DNA of 53,675 nt from a virus: IMG/VR virus record IMGVR_UViG_3300009180_000052, positions 1 through 53,675 of that record; one strand, given 5' to 3'. A program made the position numbers and the translations under genes. The notes beneath the pieces are model-generated. The model saw only the letters and a program-made list of their open reading frames with translations. It ran no database searches and was not told the origin of the DNA. This document shows positions 15,838-22,640 of the stretch, one piece after another; within the stretch, counting starts at the first letter, position 1, and every line of letters starts with the position of its first letter.

Positions 15838-15888
15838 GCTGTCGGGGGATGGTTATCCTCCCTGATGAGTTCTAAAGAACGAAACAGC
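15838..15888 (+). ncRNA. Type III hammerhead ribozyme 1
   Basis: All three stems and the full catalytic core are present. Stem III is GCTGT (15838-15842) with ACAGC (15884-15888). The cleavage-site base is C15843, after GU. Stem I is GGGGGAT-GGTT-ATCCTCC (15844-15861). The core CTGATGA is at 15862-15868. Stem II is GTTC-TAAA-GAAC (15869-15880), then GAA (15881-15883) before A15.1. Predicted self-cleavage is between 15843 and 15844, in the gap between the amidoligase gene and the next short gene. Confidence 0.92.
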
Positions 15889-15908
15889 AACCACAAAAAT
15901 GTAATCAA

Positions 15909-16037
15909 ATGGAATCAGTAATCTACAACGGGATGACATTTCCCAACGAGCAAGCCCTTCACGAGTGGCGTCTTATTTTTGAGTTCGACTACTTTATGGA
16001 GCAAGCGGAACAAAATTTATTAATCAATCAAATCTAA
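15909..16037 (+). CDS. Small protein, 42 residues, unknown
   Basis: Read from ATG at 15909 (leader GTAATCAAATGG) to TAA at 16035. The product includes MTFPNEQALHEWRLIFEFDY and is acidic and aromatic. It begins 21 nt after ribozyme 1, so it would be first on the 5'-hydroxyl cleavage product. The leader motif supports translation. The function is unknown. Confidence 0.6.
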   Translation: MESVIYNGMTFPNEQALHEWRLIFEFDYFMEQAEQNLLINQI

Positions 16038-16041
16038 TCAA

Positions 16042-16146
16042 ATGGGACAAACAATTACAATCCTCGAGGCTGTAGCTATTAGCGTGATAACCATAGTGTT
16101 ATACGCCTTACTTAAATCTTTAATTGAACACTTTAAATCTAATTAA
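16042..16146 (+). CDS. Single-pass membrane micropeptide, 34 residues
   Basis: ATG at 16042 (leader AATCTAATCAAATGGG), TAA at 16144. Most of it is one transmembrane helix (ILEAVAISVITIVLYALLKS) with a basic C-terminal tail (HFKSN). It sits 2 nt before the next gene, so coupling is likely. It may be an early membrane effector. No family can be assigned. Confidence 0.6.
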   Translation: MGQTITILEAVAISVITIVLYALLKSLIEHFKSN

Positions 16147-16148
16147 CT

Positions 16149-16718
16149 ATGAGACAGATAACACGAGACATTGTGAACGCTTTTCAGAATAGCCGTTCAC
16201 TACGAATTGACAACAGCAGGACGGATGGTGAGAGTTTATGGCTATTCAACAATAAGATAGCAGAAATTAGGAGGGATGGCTTATGGATAACTAATGCAGG
16301 ATGGAAGAGCAGGACAACAAAGGAAAGATTGAACGGGCTTTCAGGTGTTCATATTCAGAGTGTCAGGGGCAATTGGTTCCTCAATGGCAGGGCTTGGGAT
16401 GGTGGATGGGTGCAGATGGATGCGTGGAATGATGGTGCTGAGTCAGTCCCTGAGGAGAATGTGCAGGAGCCTGAGTTCGATGTGACAAGCGAGTGGATGC
16501 CGGAGGGTTACAGCAAGCCGGTGTATGCGGTGTATCATACGTTATTGGAAGCAGGGTTGAGGGCGGTTGAGATATTGCTAAACGATGTCAATATACCAAC
16601 AAGAAGGGCGGAGTCAGATACTGATGGTGTGTACCGACCTAACTATTTTATAGTTGTACGTCCTGAGGATGTAGACAAGGCGGTTGAAAAGTTATCTGAG
16701 TATTATTGTCTTTCATAG
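16149..16718 (+). CDS. Two-domain protein with DUF2007-like C-terminus
   Basis: 189 residues. The N-terminal domain (about 1-95) has LWLFNNKIAEIRRDGLWITN and TTKERLNGLSGV, a pattern found in small phage proteins of unknown function. After an acidic linker, residues about 120-189 (VYHTLLEAGLRAVEILLNDV, then YFIVVRPEDVDKAVEKLSEY) resemble the small ferredoxin-like DUF2007 signalling domain. It lies between the amidoligase and the GATase-GGCT gene and ends in the same hairpin-ribozyme module as both. A role in the same pathway is inferred from that. Confidence 0.65.
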   Translation: MRQITRDIVNAFQNSRSLRIDNSRTDGESLWLFNNKIAEIRRDGLWITNAGWKSRTTKERLNGLSGVHIQSVRGNWFLNGRAWDGGWVQMDAWNDGAESVPEENVQEPEFDVTSEWMPEGYSKPVYAVYHTLLEAGLRAVEILLNDVNIPTRRAESDTDGVYRPNYFIVVRPEDVDKAVEKLSEYYCLS

Positions 16719-16737
16719 GTTCGGTAAATATACGTAT

Positions 16738-16761
16738 GGCGGTGTCTTTAAAGACACTGCC
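16738..16761 (+). repeat. Palindrome copy 4 within an 11-bp hairpin abutting ribozyme 2
   Basis: The perfect palindrome GTGTCTTTAAAGACAC (16742-16757) is extended by GGCG/TGCC to an 11-bp stem with one G-U pair. It ends directly against stem III of the ribozyme. Confidence 0.9.
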
Positions 16762-16812
16762 TCCGTCCCTAAGTGTATGCTTAGGCTGATGAGTCCCAAA
16801 GGACGAAACGGA
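16762..16812 (+). ncRNA. Type III hammerhead ribozyme 2
   Basis: Stem III is TCCGT (16762-16766) with ACGGA (16808-16812). The cleavage base is C16767, after GU. Stem I is CCTAAG-TGTATG-CTTAGG (16768-16785). The core CTGATGA is at 16786-16792. Stem II is GTCC-CAAA-GGAC (16793-16804), then GAA (16805-16807). Every stem differs in sequence from ribozyme 1 while pairing is kept, which is compensatory evidence for the fold. Cleavage is predicted between 16767 and 16768. Confidence 0.93.
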
Positions 16813-16855
16813 ATCTTAAACCGAAGGTTTTAAACCCTTCACTAAATCAAATCAA

Positions 16856-17035
16856 ATGGACACACAAGAACGGATGGAGTATTTGCAAGACGTAATCGAT
16901 AGATTATTGTACTTGAAAGGTGAGAAATTAACCGAGTATCAACACTACTTGGACGTATTGAAAGACGTTTATCCCATTGACGTAACAATGGAGAATGGTA
17001 TCAGAGTTTATCACACTAAAACCGAAAGCAAATGA
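16856..17035 (+). CDS. Small helical protein, 59 residues, unknown
   Basis: ATG at 16856 follows the leader AAATCAAATCAAATGG; TGA at 17033 overlaps the next ATG (ATGA). The product is helical and charged (MEYLQDVIDRLLYLKGEKLT) with a short C-terminal beta part (IRVYHTKTESK). It is first after ribozyme 2. The function is unknown. Confidence 0.65.
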   Translation: MDTQERMEYLQDVIDRLLYLKGEKLTEYQHYLDVLKDVYPIDVTMENGIRVYHTKTESK

Positions 17036-17322
17036 CAAGACCAAATGACGTGTGGGAGTGCTCAAGTTGTTCACGCCTGCAGGGACGCCACGATATGTGG
17101 TTTGAGGATAACCTTTGTGAAAGGTGCTACGAGAATCTACCGAGGTGTAGAGGATGCGAGACCAAAGACACGAAGGAGATAGTCGAAAGCAGATGTGACG
17201 CCTACGGCTACGGGACGGGAGATTGGTGCGACAAGTGTTATGACAGCGACAAGTATCCATATCGTAAGGATAGGTACTTCGACCCATCGTATGCAGGTGA
17301 GAGATTGGAGGATGATTATTGA
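17032..17322 (+). CDS. Zinc-ribbon protein
   Basis: 96 residues with four CxxC pairs (CSSC, CERC, CRGC, CDKC), consistent with two zinc ribbons. It is acidic outside the ribbons and ends in ERLEDDY. Start and stop overlap (ATGA) with the upstream gene. Zinc ribbons also terminate the GATase-GGCT protein encoded next, so it may act in the same complex or bind nucleic acid. No named family. Confidence 0.65.
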   Translation: MTRPNDVWECSSCSRLQGRHDMWFEDNLCERCYENLPRCRGCETKDTKEIVESRCDAYGYGTGDWCDKCYDSDKYPYRKDRYFDPSYAGERLEDDY

Positions 17323-17342
17323 AAACTTAAATCAAATCAGAT

Positions 17343-17504
17343 ATGGAAAGCCAACACTATTTTAAAATCTATTACGCTCAGGAGTTCGTTTGGTCAGTAG
17401 TCGCCCACACAAAGTGGGAGGCTATTGACAAAGCGTTCTGCAAATTCATCGGGGATTGCCCCCATTTAGAGCGTACAAAGTTCAAGGCAAAGAAAGTTTA
17501 TTGA
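17343..17504 (+). CDS. Small protein, 53 residues, unknown
   Basis: ATG at 17343 (leader AAATCAAATCAGATATGG), TGA at 17502. The product (KIYYAQEFVWSVVAHTKWEA, then FKAKKVY) is a compact alpha/beta protein with two cysteines. It is the last gene before a new promoter. The function is unknown. Confidence 0.6.
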   Translation: MESQHYFKIYYAQEFVWSVVAHTKWEAIDKAFCKFIGDCPHLERTKFKAKKVY

Positions 17505-17512
17505 AAAATAAA

Positions 17513-17544
17513 TTTGGCAATGTCTAAATTATGTCGTATCTTCG
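17513..17544 (+). promoter_or_regulatory. Early promoter for the GATase-GGCT gene
   Basis: TTTG at 17513-17516, a 20-nt spacer and TATCTTCG at 17537-17544, close to TAnnTTTG. The flank TGTCGTATCTTCGTT is almost the same as at the 20809 promoter. A leader of about 60 nt follows, with a small hairpin CTATG/CATAG (17572-17585). Confidence 0.6.
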
Positions 17545-17611
17545 TTCATTATCAGTTCATTAACAAGGGTTCTATGCCTTCATAGGTATTGCCCACAAAT
17601 CAATTTAGCTT

Positions 17612-18730
17612 ATGTGTGTAATCATTATCAAGCAGACAGGGAAAAAAGTTCCTCAGGAGGTTGCAAAGACCTCAGCACGAATCAATCCCCACGGATTGGG
17701 TATTGTATGGCTCGACACTTTCGAGGTAACGTATCACAAATCAGCAGAATACAAAGTATTGGAGACCGAAAGACCATTCATTGCTCACTTTAGATATGCG
17801 ACTATTGGTGCAGTCAACAAAGAGAACACGCATCCATTCAGATGCGGGAGCAACAAACAAGAGTGGCTTATGATGAACGGCACTATCAGAGCACTTGGTA
17901 ACTTCAAGAAGAGTGACTCAAAAGTATTAGCAGAGAACTTGGGCGAGATACCACGCCACAAATGGAAGAAGGAGTTAGAGCAGTATGAGTGCAGGTTCGT
18001 GTCAGTTAACACGCACAGCAGGACATACCAAATTTACAATAAAGAGTTGTGGACTCAAAGAGATGGCGTATGGTATAGCAAGGACAATGTCATTGAGGAC
18101 AATTTAATCGCTGTCTACGGCACGTTAAAGAAAGGGTACAGCAATTACCATAGCTATCTTAGTTCCTCCAAATTTATAGCCAAAGGCAACACGAAGAGCA
18201 AGTATCCGCTTGTCATCAGTGGACTACCTTACTTGATTGAGAAGAGTGGACAAGGTCATCACGTGGAGGTGGACATATTCAAAGTCAGTTCAGGTGTATT
18301 TGCTCAGTTAGATAGGTTGGAGGGTCATCCTGATTGGTACCGGAGGAAGCAGGTTGATGTGACTACTAAGAACGGAGTGCTTAAGTGTTGGATATACTTC
18401 AACATACGTGAGACAGCAGACGGCAAAGAGCATCATAAGACATACACGCAGAAGGCAAAGCCTTATAGTTTTTGGGAGAAGGAGGATGAGAAAGAGAGTG
18501 AAAAGTATGTAAGCATATTCAGTAACTACGGGTACGAGGAGCCGAAGAGTGTGTTCTTAACAAGTATATTGGATGAGGAGTGTGATGATTGTGAGTTTGA
18601 CATAGAGAATGAGAAGCCTATATGTGTCAATTGCTTTCACGATTTAGAGCACGATATGTTCGCAAATTATCATTGTAGTGGTTGCGATGAGTGGTTCACT
18701 GAGTCTGAGGTTTTACGATTCCGACCTTAG
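17612..18730 (+). CDS. Class II glutamine amidotransferase fused to gamma-glutamylcyclotransferase and zinc ribbon
   Basis: 372 residues, three domains. Residues 1 to about 165 are an Ntn-type class II glutamine amidotransferase: Cys2 nucleophile (MCVIII), IAHFRYATIGAVNKENTHPF and LMMNGTI. Residues about 168-280 are a GGCT/AIG2-like gamma-glutamylcyclotransferase with YGTLKKG and FAQLDRLEGHPDWYRR, including the catalytic Glu. Residues about 325-372 carry CxxC motifs of a zinc ribbon (CDDC, CVNC, CSGC). With the amidoligase this forms a predicted pathway: GATase supplies or removes ammonia, the ligase makes amide bonds, the cyclotransferase removes gamma-glutamyl groups. The fusion supports one pathway. 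A hairpin-ribozyme module follows the stop. Confidence 0.85.
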   Translation: MCVIIIKQTGKKVPQEVAKTSARINPHGLGIVWLDTFEVTYHKSAEYKVLETERPFIAHFRYATIGAVNKENTHPFRCGSNKQEWLMMNGTIRALGNFKKSDSKVLAENLGEIPRHKWKKELEQYECRFVSVNTHSRTYQIYNKELWTQRDGVWYSKDNVIEDNLIAVYGTLKKGYSNYHSYLSSSKFIAKGNTKSKYPLVISGLPYLIEKSGQGHHVEVDIFKVSSGVFAQLDRLEGHPDWYRRKQVDVTTKNGVLKCWIYFNIRETADGKEHHKTYTQKAKPYSFWEKEDEKESEKYVSIFSNYGYEEPKSVFLTSILDEECDDCEFDIENEKPICVNCFHDLEHDMFANYHCSGCDEWFTESEVLRFRP

Positions 18731-18741
18731 TCTTAGTCTTA

Positions 18742-18767
18742 GGGTGGTGTCTTCAAAGACACTGCCC
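18742..18767 (+). repeat. Palindrome copy 5 within a 12-bp hairpin abutting ribozyme 3
   Basis: GTGTCTTCAAAGACAC (18747-18762) is extended by GGGTG/TGCCC to a 12-bp stem with two G-U pairs. It touches stem III of the third ribozyme. Confidence 0.88.
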
Positions 18768-18819
18768 TCCGTATCGGGATGAGTTGTCCCGACTGATGAT
18801 TCTGAAAAGATGAAACGGA
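18768..18819 (+). ncRNA. Type III hammerhead ribozyme 3 (variant)
   Basis: Stem III is TCCGT (18768-18772) with ACGGA (18815-18819). The cleavage base is A18773 (GUA, permitted). Stem I is TCGGGA-TGAGTTG-TCCCGA (18774-18792). The core CTGATGA is at 18793-18799. Stem II is TCT-GAAA-AGA preceded by a U-U mismatch (18800/18811) where the family has G-C. GAA follows at 18812-18814. The weak stem II may make it slower than copies 1 and 2. Cleavage is predicted between 18773 and 18774. Confidence 0.8.
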
Positions 18820-18857
18820 AAATTTATTAAATTTAACAAACATTAAAACCACTAAAA

Positions 18858-19082
18858 ATGCAAGTATTTAAAATCAACACGACTGCTTGGGCGGAAGAAG
18901 ACTTCTACCTGATGACAACCTTAGACGAGGAGCAAATCAAAAAAATCATTCAGCCAATGGTCGACTACGAAAGGGCGAATGACATTATGTATGACAATGA
19001 CGACTACATATTTGAGTTGCAAAATGCTTATCCTAAAGCAACCATTGAGATGTATCAGGACTTTGATGTTATTTCATTTTAA
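18858..19082 (+). CDS. Small acidic protein, unknown
   Basis: 74 residues, acidic (MTTLDEEQIKKIIQPMVDYE, then YDNDDYIFELQNAYPKATIE). Compact alpha/beta pattern. It is first after ribozyme 3. Acidic early phage proteins of this size often mimic DNA or bind host enzymes, but nothing specific is visible. Confidence 0.6.
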   Translation: MQVFKINTTAWAEEDFYLMTTLDEEQIKKIIQPMVDYERANDIMYDNDDYIFELQNAYPKATIEMYQDFDVISF

Positions 19083-19092
19083 ACCAAGTAAG

Positions 19093-19260
19093 ATGAGAAA
19101 TAATATAAAAGTTTTTACGGGACTTATCTACTTTATTGGGTCGATGCTATATTTTTTTATAGTATCGGTACCGGTAGCTGTATTGGTGTACTTAGCTGTA
19201 CTTATAATTTATTTAATTAATCAAATCAAATCAATATGTCAAAAAATCACTACGAGATGA
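19093..19260 (+). CDS. Small membrane protein with two hydrophobic segments
   Basis: 55 residues from ATG at 19093. Hydrophobic stretches are VFTGLIYFIGSMLYFFIVSV and VAVLVYLAVLIIYLI, then a short basic tail (KSICQKITTR). The longer in-frame ORF starting at 18979 overlaps the previous gene and is rejected. It overlaps the next gene by 25 nt. It could be an early inner-membrane effector, for example superinfection exclusion. Confidence 0.55.
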   Translation: MRNNIKVFTGLIYFIGSMLYFFIVSVPVAVLVYLAVLIIYLINQIKSICQKITTR

Positions 19261-19550
19261 CACAGAGTGCTACGGCACAAATCGAAATCGACTTTCTTCG
19301 GGATGAGGTAAGGCGATTAAGGATACAATCGAAAGATGTTTCAGTGGCAAGGGAATTGCTCAAGCGTAATGGCTATTACGTTAACAACCTATGGACTACG
19401 GGAGATGTCACTCAGAACTACGATTGTAGTGATGAGGTGGCATACGAGGTGCTTGATAGAGCAATGCACAACGATGCTACAATGGAGCAAATCTTTCTTG
19501 CCATTGACGATGTGTGTGACGATTTAGAAATCAAAAAAATTAAAGACTAA
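19236..19550 (+). CDS. Conserved-looking early phage protein, unknown
   Basis: 104 residues. The leader AATCAAATCAAATCAATATG supports this start. The segment ARELLKRNGYYVNNLWTTGD followed by an acidic helical C-terminus resembles hypothetical proteins of other phages with an LKxNGYxVxNLW motif. Its stop abuts the next start (TAATGG). The function is unknown. Confidence 0.65.
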   Translation: MSKNHYEMTQSATAQIEIDFLRDEVRRLRIQSKDVSVARELLKRNGYYVNNLWTTGDVTQNYDCSDEVAYEVLDRAMHNDATMEQIFLAIDDVCDDLEIKKIKD

Positions 19551-19738
19551 TGGAAAGTAAAAAAATGCCTTTAGCGGTTAAAAAGCAAGTTGATGTGTAC
19601 TTTCTTATGCTCTATGAGTTTATGGGAGACTTTCAGGACAAGCTAACAAAGGAGTACGAGGCTATTCCAAAAAGAAAAAAGAAATTCAGCTATGAACAAT
19701 TCGTAGTTGCTGTATTCACTAATTTAATATTAAAGTAA
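19550..19738 (+). CDS. Small helical protein, unknown
   Basis: 62 residues, helical and basic-amphipathic (YEFMGDFQDKLTKEYEAIPK, then RKKKFSYEQFVVAVFTNLIL). It is coupled to the upstream gene by TAATG and to the downstream gene by a 1-nt gap. No family recognised. Confidence 0.55.
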   Translation: MESKKMPLAVKKQVDVYFLMLYEFMGDFQDKLTKEYEAIPKRKKKFSYEQFVVAVFTNLILK

Positions 19739-19739
19739 A

Positions 19740-19961
19740 ATGGAAAATGTAATTAATGGCACGCCAAAAGCCACGTTCTACCTGAACGAATTGGCATCAG
19801 AGATAGCAGACTTTGTTATCGAAAAAAAATATGAGAATACCGGAGTTGTAACTATGGTAGAGAAAAGGGGTGTAATGGTTTATAGTGGGCATATTCAGTA
19901 TGAGTATGACACAATCTATGACGAAGTATTTCAATATCTAACTAATAATCAAATCAAATAA
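19740..19961 (+). CDS. Small acidic alpha/beta protein, unknown
   Basis: 73 residues (TFYLNELASEIADFVIEKKY, then EYDTIYDEVFQYLTNNQIK). Charged, no cysteines, no membrane segment. Tightly packed in the early gene run. The function is unknown. Confidence 0.55.
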   Translation: MENVINGTPKATFYLNELASEIADFVIEKKYENTGVVTMVEKRGVMVYSGHIQYEYDTIYDEVFQYLTNNQIK

Positions 19962-19962
19962 A

Positions 19963-20121
19963 ATGGAAAATCAAAAAACAACAATCGAAGTAAACGTATG
20001 TTTTTACGTAGATGAGGTAACGGGTAAAAAAGTTTATGACTTTGAAGAGATGGCTGATGAGTTTGAGCAGAAGCTATCCGAGTTAGATGAAAGCGTAGTA
20101 GTAATGGTATCAATTCAATAA
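19963..20121 (+). CDS. Small acidic protein, 52 residues
   Basis: ATG at 19963 after AATCAAATCAAATAAAATGG, TAA at 20119. The product (TIEVNVCFYVDEVTGKKVYD, then a Glu/Asp-rich helix ADEFEQKLSELDESV) has alternating beta strands around an acidic helix. The leader is the same as for the next gene. The function is unknown. Confidence 0.6.
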   Translation: MENQKTTIEVNVCFYVDEVTGKKVYDFEEMADEFEQKLSELDESVVVMVSIQ

Positions 20122-20137
20122 AATCAAATCAAATAAA

Positions 20138-20533
20138 ATGGAAATCAAAATCATTCAAGGAGTAAAGCGAGAAGTCTTAGAAGATATTTTCGTAACAGCA
20201 TTAGAGGGAGGCAGTAACTATTGGTACTACCTACCTGAGGAGTCAATCAAAGCAATCCGTAAGGCAGTTCCTAAAGAGGAAGACCCGTACCTAAGCACAG
20301 CCATTTTAAAGGCTATTTTAGACCACGATGTAAAGGTGGCTATCAATGATGCCGAAGAGGAAGATGAGGTCATAGGCGTCATTACACGTGGCACTATGCA
20401 AGCACGATTGCAGTTGCTTGCAGAGAGCGAAAATAGATGGGCGTTGGAAAGGCATATAAAGGAAGAGGGTGATGGCGACTCAGCAGATGTGGTGTTCCAA
20501 TACCTAACTATGGGTGAGGTAGTTTATGGGTAA
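20138..20533 (+). CDS. Early protein of unknown function
   Basis: 131 residues, strongly acidic. The segment FVTALEGGSNYWYYLPEESI resembles a conserved phage protein type with an ALEGGSNYWY motif. The C-terminal half has KEEGDGDSADVVFQYLTMGE. It is often found next to replication genes in other phages, as here. No biochemical role is known to me. Confidence 0.65.
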   Translation: MEIKIIQGVKREVLEDIFVTALEGGSNYWYYLPEESIKAIRKAVPKEEDPYLSTAILKAILDHDVKVAINDAEEEDEVIGVITRGTMQARLQLLAESENRWALERHIKEEGDGDSADVVFQYLTMGEVVYG

Positions 20534-20560
20534 TTAATTAAAAATTTAAATTTAAAAAAA

Positions 20561-20782
20561 ATGGAGAAGTTTATTGACAGCGGAAGGTTTATACCAAGAG
20601 TGGTGTTCCTTGAAAAGAATCCAAATGAGCAGTTGCTTGACGATTGCACTGATGTGGTTCAGTATAGTGGAGGTGCATACGTACAAGTTTTAAAGTCAGG
20701 TGTATTTTATTTAGATGAGAGTTTCAGCAGTCGCTCGCTTGATGAAGTCGAGGTGAAATTGTTGGAAAAAATTAACAAATAA
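20561..20782 (+). CDS. Small protein, unknown
   Basis: 73 residues (FIDSGRFIPRVVFLEKNPNE, then VLKSGVFYLDESFSSRSLDE). Beta-rich N-terminus and a helical C-terminus. It ends the early cluster just before a promoter. No family recognised. Confidence 0.55.
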   Translation: MEKFIDSGRFIPRVVFLEKNPNEQLLDDCTDVVQYSGGAYVQVLKSGVFYLDESFSSRSLDEVEVKLLEKINK

Positions 20783-20808
20783 ATGAACGATATGTGAACA
20801 TATTGTCG

Positions 20809-20816
20809 TATGTTTG
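20809..20816 (+). promoter_or_regulatory. Bacteroidota-type -7 box (TATGTTTG) for the replication genes
   Basis: TATGTTTG within TTGTCGTATGTTTGTTG, close to the flank at the 17537 box. The predicted start is near 20821, which places the ATG at 20839 after an 18-nt leader and excludes the upstream in-frame ATG at 20794. Confidence 0.65.
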
Positions 20817-20838
20817 TTGTCTTAAATTAAATTATATT

Positions 20839-21141
20839 ATGAAGCACGATGTTTTCAATCAGTACGTAGAAAGGGTGTCAGACTTGTTTGGAATAAGCAA
20901 GGATGAAATCTTTTCTAAGTCGAAGAAGAGGGAGTTGGTAGATGCGAGGCATCTTGTGTACTACCTATGTTCAAAGAGACCTATGCAAGTTACCTATATC
21001 CAAAAGTATATGAACGAAGCGGGGTATGACATTAAGCACTCATCCATTATCCACGGAATCTCTGCGGTTGAGCAGAAGATTGCAGAAGACAAGGACTATG
21101 TCTCAGTGGTGAAGGAGGTGGAGAGGGCGGTTTTTATTTAG
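20839..21141 (+). CDS. DnaA domain IV-like DNA-binding protein
   Basis: 100 residues. VDARHLVYYLCSKRPMQVTY and IKHSSIIHGISAVEQKIAED match the helix-turn-helix and signature region of the DnaA C-terminal domain (ARQ..MYL ... DHSTV..A...I). The AAA+ domain of DnaA is absent, so it can bind DNA but not melt it by itself. It heads the replication operon behind its own promoter. The CGACAT arrays at 13.2 and 23.2 kb are candidate binding sites. It might instead block host DnaA boxes. Confidence 0.75.
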   Translation: MKHDVFNQYVERVSDLFGISKDEIFSKSKKRELVDARHLVYYLCSKRPMQVTYIQKYMNEAGYDIKHSSIIHGISAVEQKIAEDKDYVSVVKEVERAVFI

Positions 21142-21209
21142 TTCAATCAATCAAATCAAATACTTGCAGACTTTAGTCTGAAAGAACTTAATCAATCAAA
21201 TCAAATCAA

Positions 21210-21854
21210 ATGGAAAAGAAACTTCCGGTTTTTGAAAGGCTATCCGCCATCAACGTCAATGAGCACGTTGAAAAGAAAAGCAATCTAACTTATTTATCTT
21301 GGGCTTGGGCTTGGTCAAAAACAAAGACCGAGTGTCCTGATGCCACGTACAAAATCTTAGAGACTGAGTATGACGAGGCTCTTGGATTTATGTGCCACAC
21401 TAATGTAACCATCGAGGGCGAGACGCTTGAGATGTGGTTGCCGGTGATGGATGGTGCGAACAAGTCAATGAAGAAGATAGCGTATAGTTATAGCTCACGC
21501 TATGGCGATAAGCAAGTTGATTCTGCGACTACGTTCGACATTAACAAAACCATTATGCGTTGCTTAGTTAAGAACTTAGCGATGTTTGGGTTGGGGATTT
21601 ATATCTATGCCGGTGAGGATTTACCTGAGGGAGAGACACACTATAAGGCTGAGGCTCCTAAGAAGACAGCAGTTGCAACAGCAGATGGGTTGACTGACTT
21701 AAAGAAGGGTACTGACAATTGGGATGCGGTAATCAAGTACGTAACAGCTAACAAGTCTTTAGGTATTGAGAAGATTGGAGCACAAATTACACGCAAGTAC
21801 AAGGTGAGCCCTACATTAAAGAAAGAAATTGCTAACCTAATAACAGCATCGTAA
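21210..21854 (+). CDS. Single-strand annealing protein, DUF1071/Sak3-like
   Basis: 214 residues. FERLSAINVNEHVEKKSNLT followed by YLSWAWAWSKTKTECPDATY is the N-terminal signature of DUF1071 (Sak3) annealing proteins, with the KxLTYLSWAxAW motif. Later WLPVMDGANKSMKK and the FDINKTIMRCLVKNLAMFGL region also match. It anneals complementary strands in phage recombination. The stop overlaps the start of the PDDEXK exonuclease (TAATG), the classical recombinase-exonuclease pair. The leader TCAAATCAAATCAAATGG supports the start. Confidence 0.85.
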   Translation: MEKKLPVFERLSAINVNEHVEKKSNLTYLSWAWAWSKTKTECPDATYKILETEYDEALGFMCHTNVTIEGETLEMWLPVMDGANKSMKKIAYSYSSRYGDKQVDSATTFDINKTIMRCLVKNLAMFGLGIYIYAGEDLPEGETHYKAEAPKKTAVATADGLTDLKKGTDNWDAVIKYVTANKSLGIEKIGAQITRKYKVSPTLKKEIANLITAS

Positions 21855-22600
21855 TGGAAAAGCAAGTATCAGAAATTATAACGTTGCTCAGAGATGACAA
21901 CGAGTATTACAATGGGTATGGCAAGAACTATTTATCTAATTCAGATATTGGTGTGTTACTTAGCAATCCTCAGGACTTCGGTAAGGAGCGAGAAGACAAC
22001 AAAGCATTTATGGATGGCAGATACTTTCATCAGCTAATATTGGAGCCTGAGAAGGCAAAGGGTATGCCATCAGTAGACGTAAGTACACGTACTACTAAAG
22101 AGTATAAGGCATTCTGCGAAACCAATAACTTACCATTTTGTATGTTAAAGAAGGAGCAAGACGAGATTCAAAACCTTGTTAGTATTATCAACGGGAACAT
22201 TGCGTTCTATGATGAGATTTATAAAGCAGGTAATGAGTATGAGACTCCGGCAGTTGCAGAGATTCAAGGTATGATGTGGAAGGGGAAGGCTGACATTGTC
22301 ACTGACAATGCTGTGATTGACCTTAAGACTACGAGTGACATTCATAAGTTTAAGTACACAGCAAAGCAGTACAATTATGATTCTCAGTGCTATATTTATC
22401 AGGAGTTATTTGGTAAGCCATTGGTGTTCTACGTTATTGACAAAGGCACCGGAGTACTTGGTATTTTTAGACCAACAGAAGACTTTGTAAAAGGTGGCGA
22501 AATCAAAGTAGGCAAAGCAATTGAGGTGTATAACAAATACTTTAGTTCTAAGCCAACGGATGATATAGTGAACTACTACATTGACGAATATTTATTATAA
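21854..22600 (+). CDS. PDDEXK-type recombination exonuclease (RecE/YqaJ-like)
   Basis: 248 residues. KGKADIVTDNAVIDLKTTSD shows the D...(D/E)xK catalytic motif of the PDDEXK fold, here D...DLK. MDGRYFHQLILEPEK and YDSQCYIYQELFGKPLVFYV fit the RecE-like exonuclease group. It would resect DNA ends for the annealing protein encoded directly upstream. Length and order fit the family. Confidence 0.85.
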   Translation: MEKQVSEIITLLRDDNEYYNGYGKNYLSNSDIGVLLSNPQDFGKEREDNKAFMDGRYFHQLILEPEKAKGMPSVDVSTRTTKEYKAFCETNNLPFCMLKKEQDEIQNLVSIINGNIAFYDEIYKAGNEYETPAVAEIQGMMWKGKADIVTDNAVIDLKTTSDIHKFKYTAKQYNYDSQCYIYQELFGKPLVFYVIDKGTGVLGIFRPTEDFVKGGEIKVGKAIEVYNKYFSSKPTDDIVNYYIDEYLL

Positions 22601-22620
22601 TATTGCATCCCCCGAAGCAA

Positions 22621-22636
22621 GTGTCTTCAAAGACAC
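22621..22636. repeat. 16-nt palindrome GTGTCTTYRAAGACAC, copy 6 (before the tRNA-like gene)
   Basis: GTGTCTTCAAAGACAC, 4 nt upstream of the tRNA-like gene and 20 nt after the exonuclease stop. There is no extended stem and no hammerhead core. It could protect the exonuclease mRNA 3' end once the tRNA is cut out. Confidence 0.85.
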
Positions 22637-22640
22637 AGGG

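Noticed and set aside
18979-19092. N-terminal extension of the two-segment membrane protein
   Set aside because: It overlaps the preceding gene in another frame; the ATG at 19093 gives a normal membrane protein start.
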